A program made the position numbers and the translations under genes. From Leptodontidium sp. MPI-SDFR-AT-0119 (Eukaryota; Ascomycota; Leotiomycetes; Helotiales; Leptodontidiaceae): 64,000 nucleotides of DNA. The notes beneath the pieces were generated by a model, which was not told where the DNA came from, did not search any database, and saw nothing but the letters and a program-made list of their open reading frames with translations. The stretch is taken from the NCBI GenBank assembly GCA_020726505.1, contig JAHLEZ010000010.1:2108001-2172000 (forward strand), read 5' to 3'. Shown here piece after piece: positions 24,894-36,930 of the stretch (positions within the stretch are counted from its first letter, which is position 1; every line of letters starts with the position of its first letter).

Positions 24894-26487
24894 GGTAGCT
24901 AGGTACTTAGGTAGGAATGATGTGACGTGGTAGGGCACACACACAAGCGTGCAAAAACGTAAGTAAGACAAATGACGAGGGTGGAAACAAAAAAAGACTT
25001 CGCTCGCTGAACTGAGAAGCAGAAGATGAGATGAGATGAGATGTCGAGGAAGGATCGATCGATGGGGGTACGACAGAGATTTTAACGACGCAGGAGGCTA
25101 TTATGAAAGAAGTATGTAATAGACCGAGAATGATACGAGGAGGATGGAGTGACTGTTGAATTGTAGCAATCGTTGATTTGACCATATGACAGATAAAGCG
25201 TCCCATGACTTAGTGTGCGGCATTATCCTCTCACTTCGTTGGAGCTTGATGGAGAACTAGACCTTGCTAGATCAAATTGAACGGAGGCTTGAGGCTCGCT
25301 TCCATTGTTCTTTCCCTTAAACTCCTCATCTGACGCTTAGAGTACTTACCTACCTTACACTTAACTTACTCGCGTATACATGTTCTTCCATGTTCCTCAC
25401 ATAAAAGCCTGACCTTGTCCATGTCCATGTCATATACCGGCTCAGTCAGGACAAGCATCTCGAGATTTCCACAAGTCCACAAGTCGTCCACCCACAAGCA
25501 ATGAGGCGACAGCGGAACCAGCCTCCCCCTCCTCTCCTACCTCCCCTCCCCTCTCATCCTCTCATTCCGCACACCTCATCCACCAACCCCCCTTCCCTCC
25601 TAATACCCAATCCCAAATCCCAAATGAAAAGACGTTGTCACAAGCGGATCCTTTTTACCTCATCCCTCCCCTCTTAATAGTGGGTATTCTCGTCATCCTC
25701 ATCCTCATCCCAGCGATCTGAAGATCTTAGATCATAGCGGCCTTCGGCACTATTACCCGTTCGTTCCCCAGTTCTTAGACCACGCGAAGAATTTTCTCGA
25801 AACCGAACCGTGTCCATGCGAGAATTTAGATCATCTACGGACCCCGATCGCAAGGGATAGATATAAATGGAGACGTGCCCCCAACGAGAGATAACGAAAT
25901 GAGAGGTATTCGAATTGTGTAAAAGACCTTTATAAAACCCTTTCATTTGTATGCCGCGCTTTCATCTCTCCTCGAAGCCACTCATTCATGAACTCCCCCT
26001 GAAACAAAACGAAACCAAACCATTCCCATCGAGGAATAGAACCCACGGATCGGCCCGTTGAACATCACGTGTTTACAGCAAGCAAATGCCGAGAAAGGCT
26101 GGGTGGGAGGATGCTTGTTTCCATCCCTTGTCCTTGCCCATGCCAAGTTCCAGGGGAGTTTTGCGGAATTTAATCCATGACGATAATTGTTTCGTTCCCA
26201 CTCCTCAGAGAAGAAGAAAAAAAGAAGGAAAAATTTGTTCTTTTTAAATGGGGATTGAGGTATTTGCATTTGCACTTTTGAGCCTCATTTCCCGGCTTTA
26301 TTTCTGGTTCCTGGAGCTTTGATGTCTTTGAAGAAAATCACTCGACTTGAGACAGATTTAAACGAACAGGACTGCTGGGGGGTTGTTTCATTTCGCAAAA
26401 GCATTATTTTCATTATAATTTCATAATCTCATCTCGTTTCTTCCATCCCATCACAGCAGCAAAACGAATCTCATCAACTTTCCACCC
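24894..26487. other. Intergenic region, no supportable gene
   Basis: About 1.6 kb containing the transporter promoter and the 3' side of the transketolase-family gene. A short GAGAT microsatellite lies near 25,025-25,042, and a C/T-rich tract at about 25,520-25,680. A 90-codon minus frame at 25674-25946 has no domain and is not called. Confidence 0.45.
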
Positions 26488-28587
26488 CTACTGCAAACTT
26501 TTAATCGCCTTAACCACACTCTCTGGATCCAGCCCCTGGTGGTAGATTTGCTCTCCCAGACCACCGCAACCTTCCTTTGTCGTACCAATGTACTTGTACT
26601 TGGGCGTGAGCTGTCTCTCCAACAACCACGTACCCATCTTACTTCCCAGTCCAGTCTTCTGGTTTAGACTCTCAAGGACCAAGACGAATGGGGTAGAGCC
26701 ATAGATACGCATAGCCTCCTCGTCGACAACATTCAAAGTGGACTTGTTGACGAGACCAACATCGACACCCTGGGCGCGGAGCCGATCGACTGCGTCAATG
26801 GCACGGTAGACCATCTCGCCGAAAGTAACGACGTAGCCTGCGGTACCTGTCCGGATGAACTCGTCCTTGGAGGGAACAAACTCGTAACCTTCGCCGTAGT
26901 ATGGCTCTTCTGAGTTCTCCTTGAGGATCAAAGGGACCTTGGCACGGGTGGAGATGACAAGTCTAATGCCTTCATCCCAGAAGACTTTGGCGACTGTGGC
27001 ACGCATTTGATTGGCATCAGCTGGGAAGTAGAGGCGGGTAGTATCTCCCTCGATGAGACCATTGTCAGCGAAGAAGGTGTTGATACCGAAATGGCAAGTG
27101 TTATCAGCCATCTCATCAACACCGGAGTGAGAGAAATGGCAGAGGACGTTCGCCATATTGAGACGGGCCATGGTGAGTTCTGAGATGATCATCTCGCAGA
27201 ATGCGGAGAAGGTGGAGAAAATACCGACTTTGCCCTTGGAAGCACCAAAACCAGCTGCAGCGGAGAAGTTACCACGTTCCATGATGCCAGACGAGAGGAA
27301 GACTTCAGGACGGTTCTTGTGGATGACACTGAGACCAGTGGAACCTTCAAGATCAGAATCGACAACAAGAACACGTTCCTTGGCCTCTGCTGCGGACAAT
27401 GGCTTAAGAACTGAAACAACAGCTTCACCAAAGATGACTCTGTTTGCAAACTTCTCCTTTCCTGATCCAGTGTAGGTATATGGGATAGAGCTGGGGGCGA
27501 TGGCCTCAAGCTTGGAAACGGCAACATCATATCCACGCTCCTTGAGATACTGGACCGCAATCTTGACAGGGACGACGTCGTGTGCGTGTGTAGTGCCCTC
27601 CAGACCCTTGATTCCGGGTGCCATCACTCTCTTGACAACGACTGCCGCTGGTCCCTTGGCAGTTACTGCACTGCAGACGGCAGAGTAGAGCTTATCGATA
27701 TCCTCTCCAGGTGCCTCGAAGACGGTCATTCCGTGTCCCTTCAAGTTTGAAGCCATTGAGTATCCCTTCAGGTAATCAGAAGGATGGCCAGCAATAGTGA
27801 CGTCGTTGTCATCGAGTAGAAGCTTGACGTTCAAGCCCTGGGCAACTGCCATTCTCGCAGCCTCGTCATCATCGCCCTCTTGTTGAGCTCCATCAGAACC
27901 CAGCATGAACAGAGTCTTCTCGGGATGTGCCAAAGCGACTCCATTGACGAAAGACCACAAATGACCCAGGCGTCCAGAACTGAATGCAATACCAGGTGTA
28001 AGGCCCAACTCTGGATGACCAGGTAACTTCGAGTTGGCCTCACGGTAATGCAGCAGATGCTCGAAAGGAAGGTGACCGTGCAGAGCACTCAGCAGATATT
28101 GTGTAGCAACTCTGTGTCCGGATTCGTCGTATACGATTGGGAGGAACTTGTCGGCTGAACCCTTGAAGAAGGCTTGGAGGATGCATACTTCGGGGACGGT
28201 ATCGTAGGGACCACCGGTGTGACCGCTGACGCCGCGAGCAGCACCGGAAGCTGTTTGGTATGTCAGTAATGAGTTCTTTCAAAGTCTTAGGATTTAGGAT
28301 CTCTGTTAGGCATGATCCTTAGACATTGATTCTTAGACAACAATCCATAGGCAGTGATCCTTGGACATATATCCTCAGGATTCGGATCCTAGGGAATTGG
28401 GAAATAATGGGGCGGAAGAGGCAATGTACTAACCTGTAAAGTAGACAATTGTATCTCTAAGGAGGGAGATATTCGAGAGGAGATCTGCCTTCTGCTCTGC
28501 AGTGAGCGTAGGGTTCGCAGGGTCAAGAGAGATGTCCTTGTATCTCGCAAAGACATCAATGCCGAAATCAGCTGTAGCGCTCGCCAT
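26488..28587 (-). CDS. Transketolase-family thiamine-diphosphate enzyme (dihydroxyacetone synthase-like)
   Basis: Two exons (28587-28434, 28250-26488) across a 183-bp intron give 638 residues, close to transketolase length. The N-terminal part has SGAARGVSGHTGGPYDTVPE and the thiamine-diphosphate/Mg site MLGSDGAQQEGDDDEA followed by LLLDDNDVT. The middle domain has VLVVDSDLEGSTG and the cofactor-side pattern RGNFSAAAGFGASKGKVGIFSTFSAFCEM. The C-terminal domain has ESLNQKTGLGSKMGTWLLE. It differs from housekeeping transketolase: the canonical GDG is SDG and the substrate-loop histidines are arranged differently. It belongs to the divergent fungal branch often labelled dihydroxyacetone synthase or transketolase-like. 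The expected role is two-carbon ketol transfer, but the donor and acceptor are unknown. No C-terminal SKL-type peroxisomal signal is present (ends KSLQ). Confidence 0.85.
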
Positions 28588-30837
28588 TGTGAGGGATTGT
28601 TTGTTCGATTGCTGAGAAGGAAGTCGAGGAGATGTGAAGAGTGGCGGCTGGAGTGAGCGTGAAGAAATGCGTTTCTCGTGGTGTTTGTGATCAGGATCCA
28701 AGCTCTTGATACCTTATGTGTTATTTTGATGGTGAAGCTGGAAATCTAAAGCTCCGAGCTCCTGGTGGTTAATCAGCAAATTGCGGGTAAGTGACGCAGC
28801 GGGCGATGCAAGGCGCTGATCAATCCGGAGCAAGAGCGCACCAACGAGCCTGAAACGAGACTTCTCTATGGATAGAGTATTATCCCAAAGGAGCTAGGGG
28901 GCTTGGGATGGATGAGGGGGAGAAAGAGAAGCTGCACTTACTGTAGGACAAGGTTTGGTACTTGGGCACATGCAATTGCTGCTTTGGAATGGCGTTTGGC
29001 AGTTTTATATCTTCACAGAAGATTTGGGGGTGGCATGACGTTTTGGTGGTCCTTGTTGAGTGAGCGTCACCCCACCAAAGGCCGATACGATACGATAGCG
29101 AGAAGAGGGGTCCTTGGATGACCTCATTGGGACTGCCGAGATGTCGGGCCACTGATAAGGTACCGCCATAAATCGGGGACAGCGAGAAATATGAGAATAA
29201 AATAAAAGTTAGGAGAGAGGCCAGATTGGATTGAAAATGTGGATTAGAAGTATGATAGTTCGATAGGCTGTTTTGGACGGGAAATGGACATGGACCAGCA
29301 GACCAGGAGAGATGTAAGCATCACGTGAACTCACACTTCCACAACTGGAAAGGCTCTCGAGAAATAGAATTGCATTGGTACGGCTTGGGTGTCTGAGTTT
29401 GAGAACATTTAACCTCTAATTAAGCAAGGCAATCCTTTGAGAAACTAGACTAATGATGGGACCGGCAACTAGAAGATGTGGAACGTGACACCAGAATGAA
29501 CTATCACGTGGATATCTAGTTGATGGGCCGCGAAGAGCCTTGCGGTCTGGATGATGTAGAGAGGTACGAACCTTTCAGCATGCAAATAAGAGAGAGAAGG
29601 AAGCTTACGATGTCCTAAGGTTGTGGCTAGCTTTCTTGAATTTCCACGGGATGCAGTTTGTCTACCATGCGGTTCATGTGCCCACATCCTCTCGGCGACT
29701 CATCACAACTTCCTATGTACACAAAGCGACCCACGGCTTATGTCAGTACCTATATTCAGCTTCCCAAAAGGTAAAAACTTAATCACAATCTCTTCTCATT
29801 TATCTGATTAATTCAAAGCTAGAATTAATGTCCTTGGGGAAAAAAGTTTTGATGGTCCATTCCATTCAATATCTTGCTTAAGCTCTCATCTCAGGGCCTG
29901 AGCCAGCGATGCGAACAATTAATCCTACCTAGGTACTGTACAAAACAAAGGCCAACATGGTCGATAACCTGCAAGTAAGTATATTTAAAAGCCATATCTG
30001 AATTTCAGGCATTATTACCACCTACCTTAGTACCTAACGCAGCCTTTTGTCATTCTGATCGTGGTTTACTTCGTATTCTTTCCTACCCAGGTTACCATCG
30101 GGAATGAGGCTTCTCGAATGCACTCACTTTCTATCTTAGTAAGATGAACAAATATCCAATTAAATAAACACCCGACTGCATCTGCATTGCATACCGCAAA
30201 TTAAAGATTTGCCTCCCTCGAATCATCAAGACGAGCGATCTATCTGCATCTAGAAGGTGATCAATGCTGTGCCCCGGGAATGCCCAGGGTTGCCCAGCCC
30301 CTTGGCGGAAGCTTAGGACAGAAGAAGAAGGCGGGCAGCCAGGGGCGGGGACAGCTTATCGCAGCGCCAGTGGCAAGCCACCAATTGCTTCTACAGCTGC
30401 TCCAGAAGCTTGTCGATGCGCCGAGGACTTTGTCGAACTTGGCAGGTGGAGGGAAGCAGGTACTGCGGCCTGCTGCAGCCAAGAGCTATGAGGTGCTGGG
30501 AGGTGCTGGGAGGCGCCGTGAGGTTGCGGAGATCCGTACCAGAATGCAGACAGAAACCCTGCAAGAGAGGGCTCAAGAGGGTGCTACCACCAGTAACGGT
30601 ACGAGTACTGCAGCGGAAGCTCCCCATGGCCAAGCCAGTGCAACCTGGATTAGTTCATCCTACCTTGCCTTAGCTGTGATGATGATCCGGTTCATTTCCT
30701 TTCCCACCGAGAGCTCCCCATAGCTCCCCAGCTGCCTCCCATAGCTCAGGTCTTGTATAAAGAGCCATGGTCCCCTCAGTCCTGGAGCTGTCTCCCCAGC
30801 CTTGCTCCTAGCCTTGTCTGCACCCCTATCATTAATC
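28588..30837. other. Intergenic region, no supportable gene
   Basis: About 2.25 kb between the divergent transketolase-family and sedolisin genes. A 147-codon plus frame at 30280-30723 shows no domain and has overlapping frames on both strands, so it is not called. Several purine-rich stretches are present. Confidence 0.45.
30756..30762 (+). promoter_or_regulatory. TATA box of the sedolisin gene
   Basis: TATAAAG lies 76 bp upstream of the ATG at 30838, in the right place for a core promoter. The call rests on position and sequence only. Confidence 0.45.
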
Positions 30838-32777
30838 ATGTTGGGAGCTTCAATTCTGTTGACTATTGCCATTGCGGCCGAGGCCGTCTTGTCTACGCCC
30901 ATCCAAGTACGCACTTCGTATGCTGTGAAAGAGAAGCATTGGGTGCCGAAGAGATGGACCAAGATGGGTCGTGCACCGTCTGAGAAGATGTTGAACTTGC
31001 AGATTGGTGTCAAGCAGAGCAACTTTGGAGAGTTGGAACGTCATTTGAATGAAGGTATGCTTGTTTGTTAGAACTGCTTGTTACATTGAGTGGGGTGAGG
31101 TTCGGTTGAGGGATTGGAGCTGATCTAAACTACCTAGTCTCTGACCCTGATCATGCTCGTTACGGCCAACATCTTTCTCACGAGGAAGTCAACAACCTCA
31201 TCAGGCCCTCTGAGGACTCTCTGGATCTTCTACACGAGTGGCTAGAGGCCAATGGCATTGTCTACGCCTCGTACAGTCCCGCCATGGATTGGGTCAACAT
31301 CCAAGTCGACGTTTCGACTGCTGAACGTCTCTTGGACACTGAATACCACGTTTACAAGCACGACGACGGTACTGAGATCTACCGTGCTCCAACTTGGTCT
31401 CTTCCCAAGCATCTCCACGAACATGTCGATGCTATCCAACCCACCACCTCCTTCATGCGTGCTATCAAGAAGCGTGAAGTGGAAGCCAGCACCCCCATCC
31501 CATGGCCATACCCAGGTATCCACGAAGCCAAGTCTCCCGAATTGAAGAAGGTCTGTACTATCAACGGGACTACTCCGGAATGCTTCGCCGCCCTCTACAA
31601 GACCAAGGGCTACGTCCAGAAAGCCGCAGGCAAGAATCAAATCGGTTTCAACAACTTCTTGGGCGAAATCCCCATCCGACCAGACACCAAGCTCTTCCTT
31701 CAAAAGTACAAGCCAGAAGCTGTATCTGGAGCTGAAAAGTACAAGTTCGTCAGCATCGATGGTGGACCACAACAAGACACTGCTCTGACCATCGACCAAG
31801 CCACTGACGGTATCTCCGTCGAAGCGAACCTCGATGTCCAAACCATCATTGGCCTCACCTACCCAATGCCCGTAACAGCCTATACCACTGGCGGCGAACC
31901 TCCTCAGATCCCCGATGAAGCAACTGGAGACCCTCCTGGAAACGAGCCATACCTCGCCTGGATCAACTACGTTCTCGCGCAAAAGACACTCCCACAAGTA
32001 ATCTCCACCTCCTACGGCGACGACGAGCAAACCGTCCCCCTCGACTACGCCAAGCGAGTCTGCAACGGTTTCGCTCAACTCGGCGCCCGCGGAATCTCAA
32101 TCCTCTTCGCCTCAGGTGACGGTGGAGCAGGTGATATCGCCGGCGATGACGCTTCGGCATGTATAACCAACGACGGGAAGAACACCACCAGATTCCTCGC
32201 CTCCTTCCCTCCTTCCTGCCCATACGTCACAGCAGTCGGTGCAACCCAAGGTTTCGAGCCCGAGACGTCCGCCTCCCGTCCTGCGAACGGGTATGGACCC
32301 GATGGCAAGACTCACGGGTATTACGCCTCCGGGTCCGGTTTCTCAGAGTACTTCAAGCGTCCTTCATACCAAGACAACGTCGTCCCCGCGTACGTCAAGG
32401 GCATGAAAGGCGAGCACAAGGGCCTTTTCAATCCCGAAGGACGAGGATATCCCGATATCGCAGCGCAGGGTCTGTATTTCTGGATCAACTGGAACTCAAC
32501 CATGCGAATCATTTCCGGGACTAGCGCCTCGACTCCTTTGATGAGTAGTGTCATCGCTTTGGTCAACGATGCGTTGATTGCGAAGGGGAAGCCGACGTTG
32601 GGATTCATGAACCCGTGGCTTTACAAGCAGGGATATAAGGCGTTCACGGATATCACTGAGGGGTATAATGGAGGGTGTAATACTACTGGATTCCCGACTA
32701 CTAAGGGATGGGATGCCGTTACTGGGTTTGGGACCCCGATTTTCCCGGAGTTGCTGAAGCAGGCTGGGTGTGCGTAG
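30838..32777 (+). CDS. Secreted sedolisin-family tripeptidyl-peptidase
   Basis: Two exons (30838-31054, 31138-32777) give 618 residues. The first 20 or so residues form a hydrophobic signal peptide (MLGASILLTIAIAAEAV). A pro-domain follows, with the family landmarks HWVPKRW and SDPDHARYGQHLSHEE. In the catalytic domain Glu301 and Asp305 lie in GISVEANLDVQ, the oxyanion Asp400 in FASGDGGAGD, and the nucleophile Ser535 in SGTSASTPLMSSV. The C-terminal calcium site reads FTDITEGYNGGC. Sedolisins are acid serine-carboxyl peptidases that release tripeptides from protein outside the cell, so the role is nutrition or host-protein digestion in acid surroundings. All catalytic residues are present, so it should be active. 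Confidence 0.95.
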
Positions 32778-32907
32778 GAGGGTGTTGAGATGGGTTGGGT
32801 AGGTAGCTACTGAGGGGGAATAGCGTAGATTAGCTGAAGGCGCTAAGGTTCTGGCTTCTACTTACGAGAGCTCTCCTGTATCATACCTCATAATCAAGGG
32901 CCCTCCT

Positions 32908-33067
32908 TGTAACGACACAAGAGGACTTGGTACGTAGAAGAGGACTTAATACTTAGAATACAAAAGCTACAGAGCTACTATACAGGAGGGAGCCATATAT
33001 AGGGAGTCGGAGGGGAGTCGGACCTGTTCCGGACCCCTGACTTAGCCGAAGCATACCTGTCGTTACA
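32908..33067. mobile_element. Solo LTR (160 bp) with target-site duplication CTCCT
   Basis: The element begins TGTAACGACA and ends TGTCGTTACA, exact inverted repeats of each other, with the TG...CA ends usual for LTRs. It is flanked on both sides by CTCCT (32,903-32,907 and 33,068-33,072), a perfect 5-bp target-site duplication. An internal TATA-like run (catatataggg) could be its promoter. No internal retrotransposon genes or second copy remain, so it is the product of LTR-LTR recombination. Strand and superfamily cannot be set. Confidence 0.85.
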
Positions 33068-33599
33068 CTCCTGGCTTCTACCTCTCCACGGTTAATCCGT
33101 CCTACGCTGCTTATTTGTTGCCTTCGAGGCTAGCCAGATTCGTCTCCGGTGAAGCGATGACTACTCAGGTAGGTAGGTAGCTTTCGCGCTCTTTATTACT
33201 CAAACATATTCATAAATAAGAGCCTATTTAAAGTCGCTAAATCTGTGACGCTTGCTCTAAAAAATAAAAAAAGCAATCACGTGTAACTGCGGCCTCATAT
33301 TCTAATACATAATATATAAAGATAATAAGAGTCTTTTAGACTTTATAACTGATTAAAAAAGAAGAGTTCTAAATATAAAAAGGGAGCTTTATAAGCTCAT
33401 TTAATCTTAATAAACTAATACTACCTCAATTTCAACGTCTTATATAATCAATAATATCTTAAATTAATTATATACAGGGTATTTTTAATTCCTCGTGTTG
33501 CGCTTACTATTTAGATCGCTTTAGAAGGTACAAGAGGTTAAAGTCTCAAAAGCAAAGGATGCGGCTTTGCTCTCGAGGGCTCCTAACGTTCTAGGCAAT

Positions 33600-33720
33600 T
33601 GTAACGGTGTGGTTGAGAAGAATCAATTAGAGAGCTAATTAATAGGGCGGGAGAGCCCCTTTATATGTACAGGTGCACATAAGTCATGCGACGTTGCGCG
33701 GATGCGGTACAGTCGTCACA
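33600..33720. mobile_element. Solo LTR-like element (121 bp) with duplication GCAAT
   Basis: It begins TGTAACGG and ends TCGTCACA; the ends are imperfect inverted repeats (TGTAACG against TGTGACG). It is flanked by GCAAT at 33,595-33,599 and 33,721-33,725, a perfect 5-bp target-site duplication. It contains a TTTATATGTAC run. The size and ends match those of the other two solo LTRs in this window, but the internal sequence differs, so it is a separate family. Confidence 0.75.
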
Positions 33721-34399
33721 GCAATTAAAAATCCTATTTTCATAAAAGTCAACTATTTGCTCTACGCCTTTACACTTAATATAAAACTAATACATGTATT
33801 TAATTAGTGGTTATTATTAATTGCATTAATTTTTTAAACCCTTATAAGGTATTAATCTATGGCGGTAGGTAGTCGTGGGTTTCTCGATCGCAGGGAAATC
33901 CGTGGGGCAGACACCTCTCGCCTCTTGCCTGAGGTGCCTCACGTTACCGATATGGCTGTAAGTACGAGGCAGAATGTTCTATAGGAAGACCTATACGAGT
34001 AGCCCTTGCTAGTATATATAGAGGAGAAGCCTTGGAAGTAGATCTTCCCCAAGTTCCTAGGCAGAACCAATACGCACGCGTTGGAACATGATTCGAGCCA
34101 GTAGGCCCCTGCAATTTCAATCGTACTGTGTCCGAAGTTGTCAGGGCTAAATTACGTCATCGCCTTTATTCTGTTACCAATCAATAATATCACATGAATT
34201 TTGGCAAATTTTTCTAACTGGCTGGCAGAATAAGGCTGGCACCTCCGTAAATTCTGCCTTAAGGTCTGCCTTGCCAGCTCAGCAACACAAACATTACTAT
34301 TACGCTTCAACTCCCAATCCCAGATATTTCAGTTCAATTTCATCACTGGATTAACAGAGCATCTCTACCGGTACAATTGAACTCAACTTTCCTGGGAAA

Positions 34400-36923
34400 A
34401 TGTCTTTCGGATTCGCGATCGGGGACTTTATCGCCGCCGGTGAACTTGCACACAGACTATGGACAGAAATCTACATGGTCGCTCGTGCTGCCCCAGAAGA
34501 GCTCAAATCGCTGTCAGCGGAGCTGAGTGTTTTCAGTCAATCGATTGACCTTCTTGTCGAACAAACCGGAAACCCAGAATCAATTCTAGTTCAGGCAGGA
34601 GATAATCGGGTCCAGCTTGTCAACACAATGATTTCAGCCGCAAATGATACCTTATTGAAGCTTGAGGCTTTTGCAAAGAAACACCAGCTTGTGGGCAATA
34701 GAACCCAGTCAATATTTCGAAGAGGATTGAGTAAAGTACGCTATACGAGCGATGCTTCTACTATCAACAGCCTAAGGTCAAAGGTACTTCTTCACATCGC
34801 TATATGAATGTATTCTACTAAATCATGAAGCTGGTCTATCACAACGGGGTGCTCAACCTTCTTCTAACTTCCGTTGGAAACTCTTCCCTGGAGAGAATAG
34901 AGTCAGAGAGTCATAGAATTGCAGCAAACGTGATCGAAATCAAACAGCAAATATCCTCATCCTTTCGAGTGCCTGTAGCCACAGGTCATACAGTTCATAT
35001 AGACGAGGAGATGCAATTAGAAATATCTCGGATATTTTTGGAGAAGGTTGAAGTCGAAAGACCTTGGTACTCGTTTGGGATCGACGTGTGGATACAAGCT
35101 GGAAAGTGGTGGCTACAGAAGGTAATTATTCCTACACGCCAGAAATTGTGGCTATCATCGTCCAAAAAATTACTCGATTTATTAAGAAAATTTCAGGCAC
35201 AATTCAGCTTGCAAAGAGGAACCACCTCGGTCGGTAGCGGAATTGATCCCCAGGCATACACGAACTTGCTCAAAGCATCTTGGATCCTTACAGATATTAT
35301 CCAAGATCATCCCCAGCGGACATTTCTTGATAAGGGGAGCCAACAACTGGAGCTCATGGCTATTTCACATGTTCCTCCCCTTTAATATCTCTTACTCCAT
35401 GGATGATTTCTGATTCTCCTGCAGACAATCAAAATCGAATTTGAAAGGCTTTCCAAATCGGTATCCCAAACACCGAATTTGGAGGAAATCAGAGCCTGTG
35501 ATACGACGATCTGGGTCATTACTCCCATAGGTACACTCAATCTTAGTAAGATAAAGAGGACCACTACGGCAGACCCCCAGATACTCTGCGAGAGGTATGA
35601 ATCCTGGCCACTCGGATTCAAAACGTATTTTGATTAGTGGACAGATATGGACTGTACTTCTCAGATGAGACAGTGAGGACCGAGTGCCTTTTCTCGCTCC
35701 TATTGCAAAAAGAAAAGGATCGAAAGACCGTATATTTTACTGCGAAAACGGCTTCCGAGATAGATATCCTTTCATATCGTGAAGTATATAAACATAAATT
35801 CATGTAAGTCTTACTCCCTGCCAGATCCTCATATTTACAGGCCAGCTACATTATAAATAATTGCTTACATAAGGAAGCTACCCTCAAGATCTTCAAAGAA
35901 AAATAGTGGATGGGAAAGAGTTATATTGCTTAACTATAGATCTTGTGGACTCCCAAAGCAAGATACACAAAAATTCTATATGGTTCAATAGTGTTGAGGG
36001 TTCGTAGATCAATTTTTCAACAAATGGATGTCGGTGATTATTAATAAATTCTAGACGTAATTGTATTCCAAACCCATATAGATGGGGCCCTCCATTACCT
36101 TAAATGGTTTCGAAACGGCCCCTTTACCTCAACTTCGGTTCACAACATCGCTTTGCTTAGGCTAATTGGACGTCTTAACATTCGCCGAATGGGTTCCGTG
36201 GCCGATACAACTCCTTTCAACTCTCTAGCTGAGGAGAGATCGTGCATTGAGCTTTTTGCTCAAGAGAGAAAGTATATTCAGTTCGGGGCGGAAACTCGCT
36301 TTTGGATTACGACCATGAAAATTCTCCAGCAGTACTTAGATCATGGGCCACGAAGCCATTGGCCTAACCTCCGAAGTATACGAAACAGAGCTAGTATTAC
36401 ACATCAATGGTATGCGGTGCAAATGATGCAAATGGAAGGGCCCCAGGCCGCGATAGGACTCTTACGCAGCGAGGGCGCAGACTTACCTAGTAGTCTCCTT
36501 GAATTTGTCTTCGCCGCTGGCGTACAAAAGAACTTCGGATTGATCGACGAGATTTTCAGTGTGGCCTCCGCGGAAACCATAGAGCTGCATCCAGACGACA
36601 TTGTTAAAACTTTTTATTGGGCCGACTTGGCTGTCGCCTGCAAACTTCACAAGCGAGCCTTCTGGGATCCAAGACTCCGAGTCCTCGTCATCAACCATGT
36701 CAAGTTCCTCGATCGTGAGCTGCGGAATCAATATGCTAATCTCTCGTCACTTCAGAGATGTCTGGATATGTACGCTCATTGGATTACCCCTGGAGCTCCC
36801 AAAATTGCCCGAGACAAAATCCCCGAATCCCAATGCTCCTTGTGCAGCAGATACCCTTACCATTCTACAGCAGAGTTCCATGACGGGGATGAAACTCCTG
36901 CGATTCTTCCTCAATCTTCCTGA
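34400..36923 (+). pseudogene. Helical-domain fungal protein of STAND-associated type, frameshifted
   Basis: Exons 34400-34783, 34831-35121, 35197-35370 and 35425 onward read in phase. The N-terminus MSFGFAIGDFIAAGELAHRL with LSAELSVFSQSIDLLVEQ, and the later LVYHNGVLNLLLTSVGNSSLERI, are hallmarks of a widespread uncharacterised fungal helical domain. I know this domain from proteins related to STAND or incompatibility genes. After GFKTYFD (about 35,636) the frame is broken: the continuation LVDRYGLYFSDETVRTE is in the next frame, as if one base were lost. Later exons (to 35803, about 358xx-35999, 36055-36923) again agree: KELYCLTIDLVDSQS joins DVIVFQTHIDGALHYLKWF. The last exon ends with a Cys-rich tail (SQCSLCSRYPYH). 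The rest is coherent, so decay is recent or the lesion is a sequencing error. It ends 7 bp from the convergent neighbour. Confidence 0.65.
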
Positions 36924-36930
36924 CTTATGT

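Larger units (their letters stand above)
32778..34399. other. AT-rich intergenic island with two solo LTRs
   Basis: About 1.6 kb without a coding frame. The part from about 33,230 to 33,880 is strongly AT-rich (runs of TAATA/ATTAA), unlike the coding neighbours. Two solo LTRs are annotated separately. The base composition is typical of repeat DNA mutated by RIP, but no element other than the LTRs can be named. Confidence 0.6.

Noticed and set aside
30280..30723. 147-codon plus frame upstream of the protease
   Set aside because: Low-complexity Gln/Ala/Gly composition, several mutually overlapping frames, no motif, and it lies in the protease promoter.
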